This document shows positions 12,001-25,164 of a DNA stretch of 64,000 nucleotides, piece by piece. The notes beneath the pieces are model-generated. The model made no database searches. It had not been told where the DNA came from and saw only the letters and a list, made by a program, of their open reading frames with translations. The stretch covers positions 399,669,037 to 399,733,036 of the forward strand of contig NC_080672.1 of NCBI RefSeq assembly GCF_030247195.1. Direction: 5' to 3'. Each line of letters begins with the position of its first letter. The first letter of the stretch is position 1. The position numbers and the translations under genes are program-made. Source of the DNA: Topomyia yanbarensis. Lineage: Eukaryota; Arthropoda; Insecta; Diptera; Culicidae.

Positions 12001-14088
12001 AAAAGGATCACAGTTTTCTTCAAGAAGTCATGCATCTCTTCCAATCTTGATGATGATTGTAAAAAAACTTGAGCTTGTTAAAAACGAACCAATTACTGAG
12101 CAGATTAGTGTCAACATGTTTGAATTGACTTAGAAATTGTAACTGCAAGCATCATAGCAAATCCAACTGCCAGAAAGAACTTGACAGAAGGCCATGCACA
12201 CTGCCACTGACAATTTTTTTTTTTGCAAAAGTATCACAGGTATCGGATAAATTGCAGTAATTTATAAACAGCGAAATCTAAAAGAGAGTATCTTTGGCAC
12301 AAGAGAAGCAAGTGCGATGTGTTCTCTTTGATTTTCGGAAGCAAGTATGATGCTAAAATTAATTGGCTCACCCATATTTGTTGTTTCAAGTTATTTTGGT
12401 AGCATCACAAATGTTACATTTAACAAAATTTACGTAAATTAGAATATAATAGTGGTTAGCACTAAGGGATTCCCTTGCGATTGGTAAACTATCCTTTAGT
12501 AGATAAACTCTCGGTTAGTTTAGTAGATTAATTCATTGGAACATATATTTTGTACAGTCAAAAAATCCATGAATTCGGATATAAAACCTATAACCTTCGT
12601 GAGCTCAAATATAATATTTGCATAATAACCTTATCGAGTCCCAACGGTTTTGCAAGAGTGTAGTTCAATAGAGCTAAAATTTGTATTTATGCTTTGTAGA
12701 GAAATCAGTAGTTTATTTGCACACATTTTACATGTCAACGAGCAAAATTACTACTCTGCCTTTTGCCATAGTTTCAAGGATCTATTAGAATAATTGCATA
12801 GAAAATCAGCCTGTCTAATGACTCAAAAATGATCAATTTAATAAAAAATAGGATCTGCAAAAAAAATCTAAATACTTAAATAGATAAATATTTTGTTGTT
12901 CTAACTTGTTTGTTAATATAGCCGAGAATAGTCTTTAACGTATTATCATTTAAATTGAAAATATTATACATTTGAATTAAATCGGAGTTGAACCGTTTCT
13001 CCGTATCTACAGATCGCCTGTCTGATTAGAAGATTTTTAGCGAATTTTGACATTCTCTTCTATTTGTATTTAAATAATTGAAGTCCAACTGACACTGAGT
13101 CCTTATGAACTAAAAAGAAATGATAAATGAAAAGTGGCAACAAACGGATACGAAACTGTGTAGAACTAAGACGAAGTCGAAGATATCGCCATAATCGTGG
13201 AAACGACGGGTCATTTCTAATATCGGTCTGTTAGTAAAGTAGTTAGTGTTGCGCATTTCAGTCTGAAGTAGTGTTCGAGGACAGAGGACACGGGTTGGTG
13301 CGTTTGTGATAGGAGATCGAGAATATCATGTTCAGCCAGAAGAAGCCTAGACACGAAGGTAGCCTGCGACGCGTGTCTACGATCTTCTAAAGTGTGTAGT
13401 CCTAATAATCAACAACGGTCTTCCTATGGTGACAGATCCAGCGGATCGTTACAATGCGATCAGCGTAACGCGTATCGTATGAATCATCGCTGGATAGCTT
13501 CAATAATTTGGCTCCAAGTTGCATGATAAGGGCACCCACCAGATGACGTTTGCAATTTCCAACGGTGAAAATTATAACTTGAACCTTTGAAAATTACATT
13601 CAGTGTCCAGTGACTATCTTAAGTCACCAGAATGAACACATTTTTGCAACAAGTTTTAAGCCCCTCCCGAAACAAAATCCTGGCTACGGGCATGCGAGAC
13701 TTCCCATTTAGACGCGATGTTGTCAAATTCTTTTCAAATGCTCCATCTAGCAGTAGTTGTGTCAATTTGTAAACCAGAGGAATTTGCTTCACCTTCGGTT
13801 GATTGAGCACACATTTGGATATACCAGCTATTTTTTTGATGTTTTATTCCGTGTAGACAAACAGTGCTCAATGCTTGTAATGCATTTTATTTCATTCGCT
13901 CTAAAGATTCATAATCATAGCAAACTGTCATATCGACTCATTCGGTTCTTGTTGGATATCATTCGGCTCATAATAATTGGTCATTTTTTCAGTGAATCGC
14001 AGTTCTTTAAAAAAAGAATCGCGGTTCATTTATTCTTTTTGAAGAGTCGATTCTTTTGATCGATTCGTGATTCATTCGCCCATCTCTA
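9084..14088. mobile_element. Outer DNA element with TAGAGATGGGC ends, split by a nested insertion
   Basis: The left end TAGAGATGGGCAAACCGATT and the right end (read inward, TAGAGATGGGCGAATGAATC) form a terminal inverted repeat. Both are followed by GATTCA/GAATCA-rich subterminal DNA. Removing the nested element 9495-13694 and its duplicated target leaves about 0.8 kb, a MITE-sized element. The flanks CTGCAAAT and CTGCCTTA share only their first four bases, so the target duplication is decayed or absent. The TAG-type end suggests hAT. No transposase is seen. Confidence 0.65.
9495..13694. mobile_element. Nested 4.2-kb hAT-like element with 8-bp duplication
   Basis: The left end CAGGCACGTAGCTAG and the right end (inward, CATGCCCGTAGCCAG) match at 12 of 15 positions. 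Both flanks carry CGAGACTT exactly (9487-9494 and 13695-13702). This supports an hAT-type insertion into the 9084-14088 element. The interior is AT-rich and holds only short frames (for example 9862-10227 and 11900-12133) with no recognised transposase, DDE motif or zinc finger, so it is non-autonomous or very decayed. A GC-richer patch at 13150-13450 stands out but was not identified. A small perfect hairpin, ACTACAG...CTGTAGT, is at about 11037-11056. Confidence 0.75.
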
Positions 14089-14164
14089 CTGCCTTAGGTT
14101 AGGAGAGCGGAGCCATTTCCATGTACATACTAAATCATTGTTCGAAAGTCGTTTACATACTAAA

Positions 14165-14638
14165 AAGAATGACAAAGTTAACACCAAAGGGGCGGAATAC
14201 TGAGAATTCGCTAAGGACGCCAGAACACTGAAGCAGCAGTGTAACCTGGGTGAGGTACACATGACGATCCGGTTAAGGAAGGGATGCGGAGGAACTCAGA
14301 AAGCGATGATTCGTTTACCGGTAACCGCTGCAGACAAGGCACTGGAGGTAGGTATAGTCACGGTTGGATGGTCGACCTGCCTACTGGGAGCCGCCCCACG
14401 AGTAAATAAACAAGCGGAAAAATGCTTCAAGTGTTTGGGCTTTGGACATTTAGCAGGGGCTTGCAAAGGCCCGGACAGATCCGGGATGTGCTGGAAATGC
14501 GGGGAGACGGGCCATCTTGCGAGAGACTGCACGCAGAGGCCGAAGTGCTTGCTTTGCACCCCAGTGGACAGAAACGACCACCAGACGGATAGCTTTAAAT
14601 GCCCTGCCTACAAGAAGGCGACTGTAGGTCAACGGTAA
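14165..14638 (+). pseudogene. ORF1 (gag-like) C-terminal part of R1-like element
   Basis: The readable frame starts upstream of the methionine at 14261 and ends at 14638. It carries two CCHC zinc knuckles of the CX2CX4HX4C form at about 14423-14464 (CFKCLGFGHLAGAC) and 14489-14530 (CWKCGETGHLARDC), then a third cysteine-rich segment (RPKCLLC). Such knuckles bind RNA in the nucleocapsid-like ORF1 protein of R1-clade elements. The preceding LRKGCGGTQKAMIRLP segment matches the style of the conserved region before the knuckles. Only the C-terminal quarter of a typical ORF1 remains; the N-terminal part is missing or unreadable. Confidence 0.8.
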
Positions 14639-14639
14639 T

Positions 14640-17056
14640 GAAGGTAACCCAGATAAACCTGAATCTCTGTGACACTGAACAGCAACTGTTGTGGCAGTCT
14701 ACGACAGAAACTATGTGCGATGTTGTATTGATCGCAGAGTCCCCCTGACAACGGTAACTGGGTGGCGGATAGATCAGAAACAGCTGTGATACAAGTTATG
14801 GGCAGAGTCCCCATTCAAGAAATAGAACGCTTATATGAGGGCTTCGTGATCGCCAAAATCAACGACGTCTTCTTGTGTAGCTGTTACGCTCCTCCAAGGT
14901 GGACAGTAGAGCAGTTCAACCTAATGCTGGAGCAGTTGATCGGTCGGAAGCCGATAGACATTGGTGGTGACTTCAACGCCTGGGCTGTAGAATCGGACAG
15001 TAGAGTATCCAACACAAGAGGATGTATCCTGCAGAAAGCTCTAGCAAAGTTAGACGTACGATTGTGCAATGAAGGTTCTGTTAGCACATTTCGGAGAGAC
15101 GGGTGGGAGTCTATCATCGATGTCAGATTCTGTAGTCCTTCATTGACGGCGGACCAAGCGATTGGCTACCGTATCGGTCAACGGAACCCTACTGCAGTAT
15201 GAAGAAGGAAGTCCGGTGAACGAAAGTGGAAGACGAAAGCCTTCAACAAAAACCTCTTCGTTGAGGCACTTCAGCCGAACGGCGGGACCGAGAACGTGGA
15301 TGCGGTTGATCTAAGGATTGTAGCGGCTTGTGACGCCACAATGCCGCGAAAGCTGGAACCACGCAACAAACGGCGTCCAGCTTAGTTGGTAGAACGAGGC
15401 GCTTAGCACGCTACGCGCTACTTGTCTCCAAGCCAGATAGAGAAGAGCGCAAGGCAGCGTTTCGGGAAGCTAAGGCCGCTTTAAAATGAAGGCCTCGTTG
15501 ATGCGGAAATGTGCCCGAATAAGCTGAAGATAATCGTCAAGCGTCTTTTCCTAAAGCACGATCCAACTATCTGGCCACCAACGCCGTACGGCGAAGAAGA
15601 GCGAGTAAACACGGATGATCGGCAAGTGACTAATAACGAGCTCGCAGAAGCATCGTAGCGTCTGAAATCAAATAAAGCCCCCGGTCCGGATGGAATACCG
15701 AAAGTGATGCTGAAAGCTGCGATCCTGGCATATCCGGACATGTTCAGGATGGTGCTGTAGAAGTATCTAAATGAAGGCAGCTTCCCGAAATGTGGAAGGT
15801 GATGTTGCTACCGATGCCAGTGAAGCCACCGGGCGATCCGGCCTCGTACAGGCCCATATGCCTGCTGGATAGACTCGAAAAACTATTGAAAGGATCGTTC
15901 TTAACAGGTTGACGAAATTCACGGAAGGCGAGCGCGGACTGTCCAAGATGCAGTTGCAGGATTCTGCAAAGGACCATCGACAGTGGATGCAATTCGGACA
16001 GTGCTCGAGAGTGCCGAGAAGCCATCTAAACAGAAGCGTAAAGGAGAGCGATACTGCGCGGTGGTCACGATAGATGTGAAGAATGCATTTATCAGCGCCA
16101 GATGGGAATCCATCGATGCAGCGCTGCACAGAATGAGGGTTCCCGACTATCGATGTCAGATCCTGAATGGCTACTTCAAGAGCAGAGTGCTGCTGTACGA
16201 GACGAGTGAAGGGCAGAAGTCAATGCGAGTCACAGCGGGCGTTCCTCAGGGCTCCATTCTCGGTCCAACTCTTCGGATCCCGTTCCACGATGGATGGAAC
16301 GGGATACGATGGAGTCCTAGCACTGCGACTGTCCAGGAAAGTGAAAATCGTGGGTTTCGCGGATGACGTGCTACTAACGGTGATGGGTGAGACACTTGAA
16401 GAAGTGGAGGCGTAGGTGACGGAGATCGAGAGCTGAGGGCAAACCGCAAATAGCCCACCACAAGACGAAGCTGTTGTTGGTCAGCAACTGCAAAGCGATT
16501 TAGCGGATGCGGATCGACGTCGGACGGTACGTGATTGCATCGAAGCGTGCACTGAAGCAATTGGGAGTGATAATCGATGACCGGTTGAACTTCAACAACC
16601 ACGTTGACTACGGCTGTGAAAAGTCGGCGAAGGCAACGAACGCAATAGCGAGAATCATGCCAAACGTAGGCGGCCCGAGAAGCAGCACAAGACGTCTGCT
16701 ATCAACTGTTTCGTCATCGATACTCCGATATGGGGTTCCTGTCTGGGGTGCTGCGCTGAAAACCAAACGGAACCGTGAAAAGCTGAACAGGACATTCCGG
16801 CTAATGGCGGAGTACGAGTCGCGAGTGCCTGCAGAACAATACCGTCGGAGGCAGTATGCGTTATCGCAGGGATGACCCACATCTACATCACCCTGGCGGA
16901 GGACGTGAAACGCTACCAGCGAAGAAATGCACGAAACGCAAGGAGACTGGTCCAAGCGGACTCGTTGGCCAAATTTCAATAGGAGTGGGACAACGCGGAG
17001 AAAGAAAGGTGGATACCGATACCGCTTGCCGTCTGCTTGCCGTTCGAACGCTCTGA
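14640..17056 (+). pseudogene. ORF2 (endonuclease + reverse transcriptase) of R1-like element, disrupted
   Basis: An endonuclease frame (14762-15202) contains GGDFNAW at 14963-14983, the core of the APE-type domain. The expected SDH motif near its end is degraded to TADQAI. The reverse transcriptase follows in pieces. TIDVKNAF near 16072 is the first catalytic motif, VPQGS is at 16241-16255 and FADDV at 16356-16370. At least three frame changes and several stops lie between these pieces, including the frame change after VPQGS at 16275-16305 where a short hairpin sits. The C-terminal thumb/connection region reaches about 17056. The gene is not functional. In life it would nick target DNA and copy the element's RNA in place. 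Confidence 0.82.
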
Positions 17057-17205
17057 TCTAGAGCTACAAATAAAGGCCCTGCTTCGTTGTTGGCGTGCGT
17101 GGCAACATATGCCTCTCATTTTGCGAGTATTTTATTTGTTTCTGTACTGTATCTAAGGGCTTATATTTTATTACATTACTAAACAAAATAAACGTAACGC
17201 GTGTG

Positions 17206-17576
17206 TAAAACTTGCACCCGTTGCCCTACTGTTGCGTGTAGTTTATCGTGCTCTCCCCACCTCGCCGTACGAACCGAAATACGGCATGTACACGAACGAT
17301 GGTTCCGTCCGGTAGATGTAGCCATGATGTTGCTCGTTTAGTATTCGAGCGACGAATGAGTAAAACGTACACGCGGCACTTTCATTCGCCAACTATTAGT
17401 ATTTGATTGTGTTACGTAGGAGCGAGTGTGTGCAAATGCCAACGTCGCCGAAAACCCGTAGCGTATACCGCTTATTGTACTGTCCGGACAAAAAGTCAAC
17501 ATGTTGCTCGTTTGGAAATTGAGCGTCAACTGATACAAAACAAACACACAGAGCTAGTAACGTTTGGAGATGCTGG
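17206..17576. other. Repeat fragments with TGTTGCTCGTTT words
   Basis: TGTTGCTCGTTT occurs near 17329 and 17501 and again at 48006. In the first and third copies it is followed by a GCGACGAATGA-like segment. This suggests fragments of one repeat family, perhaps LTR ends. No coding sequence is supported. Confidence 0.35.
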
Positions 17577-18890
17577 ATCATTAGGCCGAATGCCGTTAGG
17601 CCGAAGGTCATTCGGCCGAAGGGCACCAGGCCGAATGGTCATTAGGCCGAATGGTCATTAGGCCGAATGGTCATTAGGCCGAATGGTCATTAGGCCGAAT
17701 GGTCATTAGGCCGAATGGTCATTAGGCCGAATGGTAATTAGGCCGAATGGTCATTAGGCCGAATGGTCATTACGCCGAATGGTCATTCATCCGAATGCAA
17801 AAGGCTGAATGGCCATTAGAACAAATAAACCAAAGAGAGTGATAGATGAAGTGGTTGGAACGGAAAAGAATGATCAGTTTTCAATGAAGGGTGATTTATT
17901 TAGATTTTTTTTTACTTAAAATTATAACGTTTAGCATATTTACACCCCATTTTTTGCTACTGATTTATTGACTGCATGGAATAAAAAATAAAATGGACGC
18001 CTAATGTGGCTACGCCACATCGCTTCAATCCGGGTGATGTGATGAATGTGAATTGTTATCTAGGTCAACTTCCGTAATTTGACTAGCTGAACAGAAGTCG
18101 TGAAATGCACAGGATATAATTTGAAAGAACAGCTCATATTAAAAAGAAGGATAAAACATCAGTGATTTAAATAAATTGAGTCAGGGAAATAATTAGAGAT
18201 TGTGAGAGAGAGAGAATGTAGAAAAATATAAAAGTAAGAGATAGTGGAAGAGGGTGAGACAAAATGGCAGAGAAGGAATATGAAAGCAGAAAATTGGATT
18301 GTTTCCATTCCACAAGACTTTATAATGCATTATTGATTAAATTGTCATAGAACAGATTATTTTAATTACAGACAGATTTTATGTGCTTAGCATCCTTCTG
18401 CCTAATGGCCGGACATTGTTGCCGACGTAATGAAAAAAATATATTATAACAGCGCCTAACGTGGCTACCCCGCATCGCTTCAATCTGTGTGCTCGGACCT
18501 CAAATGAAAAAAAAAATATTTATGATATCCAGATAATGAAAACAATACGAGATTCGTTCAATCGAGATACGAAAATTTAGCTCATACCGAGAAGCTCCGA
18601 AAGCTGTACAGGATAAGCTTCGGATCCCTTTTTTTCGGATCCCTTTCCCTCCTCTCTATTAAGCACCCGACCTAAAGTCCATTCGGTCCAATGATCATTC
18701 GATCTAAGGACCATTCGGCCTAATGACCATTCGGCCTAATGACCATTCGGCCTAATGACCATTCGGCCTAATGCCATTCGGCCTAATGACCATTCGGCCT
18801 AATGACCATTCGGCCTAATGACCATTCGGCCTAATGCCCTTCGGCCGAATGACCTTCGGCCTAACGGCCTTCGGCCTAATGGCCGGACAC
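17577..18890. mobile_element. Foldback element with tandem-repeat inverted arms, 1.3 kb
   Basis: The left arm (about 17577-17800) is a tandem array of a 17-bp unit, GGCCGAATGGTCATTAG. The right arm (about 18670-18890) is the same unit inverted, CTAATGACCATTCGGCC. The outermost units match as an inverted repeat too (GCCGTTAGGCCGAAGGTCAT on both, read inward). The central 870 bp is AT-rich without a transposase. It includes two direct copies of a hairpin module at about 18000-18031 and 18454-18486. The flanks share CGTTTggAGATGCTG and CGTTTAGATGCTG, an imperfect duplication. This architecture is that of foldback-type elements; the superfamily was not determined. Confidence 0.8.
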
Positions 18891-20218
18891 CACGTTTAGA
18901 TGCTGCCGTTTGACAGACCTGCCTGTAATATACTTGCAACTTTCGAATTTTCCGCGTCGGTTTTGAAAGATTTTTTGAAAATCCGTTTTTGCTTTATTTA
19001 TAGTAGCGATTTTTCGAAATTTAATGCAAAACACGTGCACAAACCGGATCTGTGGTGCTAAAATATTGCGATTTTGTTCGGTAAAACCGAAATTATTCGC
19101 ATTTAAAAACTAGGAAAATTTCTTAACAGAAATTTTCGAAATGTTTGAAACATCGATCCTAAAAGATCTGATGAAAAAATAATATGTAAATAAATTCGAA
19201 AACTTTTCTTCGATGAGAGAAAACGAATTTGTGCGGCCAACGAAATCGTTCGCACTATATACAAACTTTAATTAAAATAAGGAAACAATATTTTCATTCA
19301 CGATAACTTTCGTGCAATGTACACTAAATGTGTAAAATTTTCGTTCATTTTTTCAGTTCGTTAAATAAATGAAACTAACTATTTACAATGCACGAAAATA
19401 CTTCGTAATTTAAGCAACAATGAGATCAGTTCAACTTCAGTTGTTTGTGTCTAAAGTGGTAGTATAACGGCATATATGTTTGTGTTCAAGCTGAAACAAA
19501 CGTCTTAAGCTGAGACAAGCTTTAACCCAGCCGAGCAAGTTTTGTGCCGATGCTGAAACGTTCGTATCCAGACTGAGGCAGACAACATCAAATCAACAGC
19601 ATTAGATTTTTGTTTTCAAGAAAAAGTCAGTTCGCTCAAATATCAACCATAAGAAATCAAAAAAAAAATACTACTTTTTGAGTGAAATTGTGGTGAATCG
19701 GTTTTCCATGTGCTAATCCCTGCGAAAAATGGAGACAACAAGCAATCATTGTTGCTATATAAACTGTATAAGGTGTCTATGCTTTTAGCTAGATTTGATT
19801 TCAATTGAACAACGTTTCAAGGAAAATTTTCATGATCTTCAAATGTCTGTTTTTTTATATATTTCATAGAAGACATAAAATTTGTCTAATTCACAAAAAA
19901 AGAGAATAGGACTTCACTGCTTTGTTCGAGAGACATTGCATTGTGCAACTTTTGATGTCGCACAGCCACTGTCCTCAATATTTTCACTACTACCATTATA
20001 TATGCAAAGGAAACTTCCGATCATTATAAAAAAAACCTCTGCTGCAGCGAGATTCTATTATTATACTTTACTCAGTTTCCTAAAAGTTTGTTCGCTAAAA
20101 GCTTCATTTCAGTGCACTACTAGGAAGACTATTCGGCTTCTATCTTCTAGCTAATGCATTTTTCCGAGAGTGCACCCGAACCACCTGTGCCCCGGAATAT
20201 GAAAGCGGAAATACTTAC
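18891..20218 (-). other. Epac intron, distal part
   Basis: This is AT-rich intron. The only recurrent piece is 19709-19770, related to 8164-8225. Nothing else is supported. Confidence 0.5.
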
Positions 20219-20405
20219 GGCTTCCGCAGGATCATCCGGAGTGTCGCATCCGGACCACGGTGTAGCAGGGCAGGTAGTGCTTCTCTGATGTGATCGTTCG
20301 CCTGGTTGACATCGTCGGAACTGGGCGTCCCACCTGCCGTCCCGTCTTCGTCCATTTTGAACCGGTACAGAAAGCACTTGTCTTTGAATGGCTGCTCCTT
20401 TGCGA
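20219..20405 (-). CDS. Epac exon: C-terminal DEP domain and linker
   Basis: The acceptor TTGCCAATAG and the donor GTAAGT (20218-20213) bound a 187-bp minus-strand exon. Read in the phase set by the previous exon it gives VAKEQPFKDKCFLYRF, the last strands of the DEP domain. An acidic linker (DEDGTAGGTPSSDD) and ALLHRGPDATLRMILRKP follow. In Epac proteins this GPDA...LRKP segment joins the membrane-targeting DEP domain to the cAMP-sensing domain. The exon ends with two bases of a proline codon completed by the exon at 6635-6780. Family identity rests on this whole string, on the flanking exons and on exact phase agreement. Confidence 0.95.
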
Positions 20406-20642
20406 CTATTGGCAAGAGAATAACAAGAATACGAAAAAAAAGAACCGAGAAAACGTTATAACTTCTAAAGCTTCTGCTGGATCGAAAAGGCTAGTTAGTG
20501 CATTTCATCTTGACAATTCGATGGCAAGACCAGCTTATTCGTAGAAAACATTTCTTCTTGTTTTGCATATATTTCAAATTAGAACGGTACATCCGCCGGT
20601 TTGTTTGTGCGATCTCGGGAGGTACAAATAATAATAAATTAC

Positions 20643-20784
20643 CATGACTAAGGACACCTTCCTCTACCAATGCCTGCCACATGCCGGCCGCCTGCGTCCG
20701 GGTGTGCACAATCGGCGATAGATTCAGCAGCCAGTCCACCAGTTCGGTACCGGGGCCACATTTGCGAATAAATTTTCCGCCGAC
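20643..20784 (-). CDS. Epac exon: core of the DEP domain
   Basis: A strong acceptor (TTTCCCCTTGCAG) and the donor GTAATT bound 142 bp on the minus strand. The translation begins [20 protein letters not shown] and continues [20 protein letters not shown] and [13 protein letters not shown] followed by [18 protein letters not shown] is the diagnostic DEP-domain helix region of Epac. DEP targets the exchange factor to phosphatidic-acid-containing membranes after cAMP binding (family knowledge). The exon ends on one base of a valine codon finished by the next exon, 237 bp downstream in transcription direction. Confidence 0.95.
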
Positions 20785-21136
20785 CTGCAAGGGGAAAGCG
20801 ATTAAAGCGGATTATTTGATGCCGAATTTTCTTTTTTCAATGGGGTTAAACGCGAAAGGTTGAATGGGTTCTTAAAGCATGGATCTGAAAAGCGATTCTT
20901 TTATAATTCGGTTTTGGACTCAAACGCAGGTCATACTCGGACCAGATTACTATGGAACGTTCCAGTAGAGAATTGAAAGTTTACTTTTATTTACCGAAAA
21001 AAGTAAACTGAAATAATGTTTTAAAAAAGAACTTTAAAAAAAGCTGACTGCGAAGCGCAGAAACCATCCAATCATATTCTATTGTTGGAAACCTTTCGAT
21101 ATGGAAATATGGACAGTACTGGAGCCGAAAACTTAC

Positions 21137-21223
21137 CTTTCGATCTTTCAGGCAGCTGGTATTGTCCGACACTAGCAGTGTTCGCAGAGCCCATCCCATC
21201 CGAGCCATGGCAGGACTTGGTGC
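21137..21223 (-). CDS. Epac exon: start of the DEP domain
   Basis: An 87-bp minus-strand exon lies between the acceptor CTCTCTAG and the donor GTAAGT (21136-21131). It reads in phase 0 as APSPAMARMGWALRTLLV followed by SDNTSCLKDRK. The GWALRTLL...IRDRK-like opening is how Epac DEP domains begin, and it joins in phase to VGGKFIRKC in the next exon. The internal methionine could in principle start translation. The acceptor and the upstream in-phase alanine-proline-serine codons favour an internal exon. Confidence 0.92.
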
Positions 21224-21722
21224 CTAGAGAGCGTCCGTGAAGGAAGCAAGGAAAAGAGAGAAAAATATACAGGAAAATGAATCACAATTGGTTGGCCACA
21301 TTAGCATATTTGATCTCCACTTATGCAAAAGAGTGACCCTCCACACGCCTCACTGAACTTGCCGTTTTAATCAATTCTGGTGAGCACAGCACAAAGTGAT
21401 CAATTACTGCGATGCCAGTAGGTAGAGTTCCCACGGTGTTTGAGCAAAGTGAGTGTGCTGACGTTTCGAGTCAGTTAATTATCATAATAAGACAGACACA
21501 AAATGGAGACGCATAGTAGTTTGCTATCTGCAAACTACCAGGAGTATACATTAAAATGTTTATATTAATACTGTAATTTATACTAAAAATGTGAGTGTTT
21601 TTGCGATTCCATCTGAACCACTGCAAGTATGTTTCATATATACCTCGGACATTTCCGAAGAAGTTACAGGCATGATTTTTTTATCATTATTATTATTTCT
21701 AAAAAAAACTAAACATTATATA
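21224..21722 (-). other. Epac intron
   Basis: AT-rich intronic sequence; nothing further is recognised. Confidence 0.5.
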
Positions 21723-22008
21723 GGGTAAAGATCTAATTTTGGTTCCATTAGGAAGGGTACCACACTAATCTATTAATTACGCTGCCTACAATCCTTAAAA
21801 TGCACATAAATAACTAATACAATAACAAAAATGTTCTGAAAATGGTGAAATACTTCTGTTTGAGCGCCCCGAAAACTCGAGCCGAATGCTCCTATTTTCG
21901 CACTACCATATGAGCCAATGCGTTGAACAAAGATGGCAGACGCTCTAACTAGCGGCTTCAAATGGGTAGGGCGATAATAGAAATATGGCAACAATAGTCT
22001 CCACACCC
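21723..22008. mobile_element. TA-flanked MITE (GGGTAAAG...CACACCC), 286 bp
   Basis: The element is bounded by TA at 21721-21722 and 22009-22010. Its interior shares long similarity, inverted, with 52844-53162, for example the GCCGCTAGTTAGAGCG/ATCTTTGTTCAACGCATTG region. The 2-bp TA duplication suggests the Tc1/mariner superfamily. The ends are more decayed than in the other copy. It is non-coding. Confidence 0.7.
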
Positions 22009-22010
22009 TA

Positions 22011-25064
<3,054 letters not shown>

Positions 25065-25164
25065 AATTTGTGATGGATTTTCATGATTCGAACATCAATC
25101 GATTCAGCATATCTACCGCATAACAAGTCATCTCCTTTTGATGATTTCAAAAGCGTTGTATCAT

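Larger units (their letters stand above)
14150..17205 (+). mobile_element. Decayed R1-like non-LTR retrotransposon
   Basis: The order of a gag-like CCHC end, an apurinic endonuclease domain and a reverse transcriptase on one strand is that of R1/I-group non-LTR elements. The copy is broken by several stop codons and frameshifts and is truncated at its 5' end. Its 3' boundary is not sharp: coding similarity stops near 17056 and AT-rich sequence with AATAAA-like words follows. It lies in the Epac intron, antisense to the gene. Confidence 0.85.

Noticed and set aside
20290..20544. Plus-strand 84-codon frame over an Epac exon
   Set aside because: It is the reverse-strand shadow of the DEP/linker exon at 20219-20405 and has no family resemblance.
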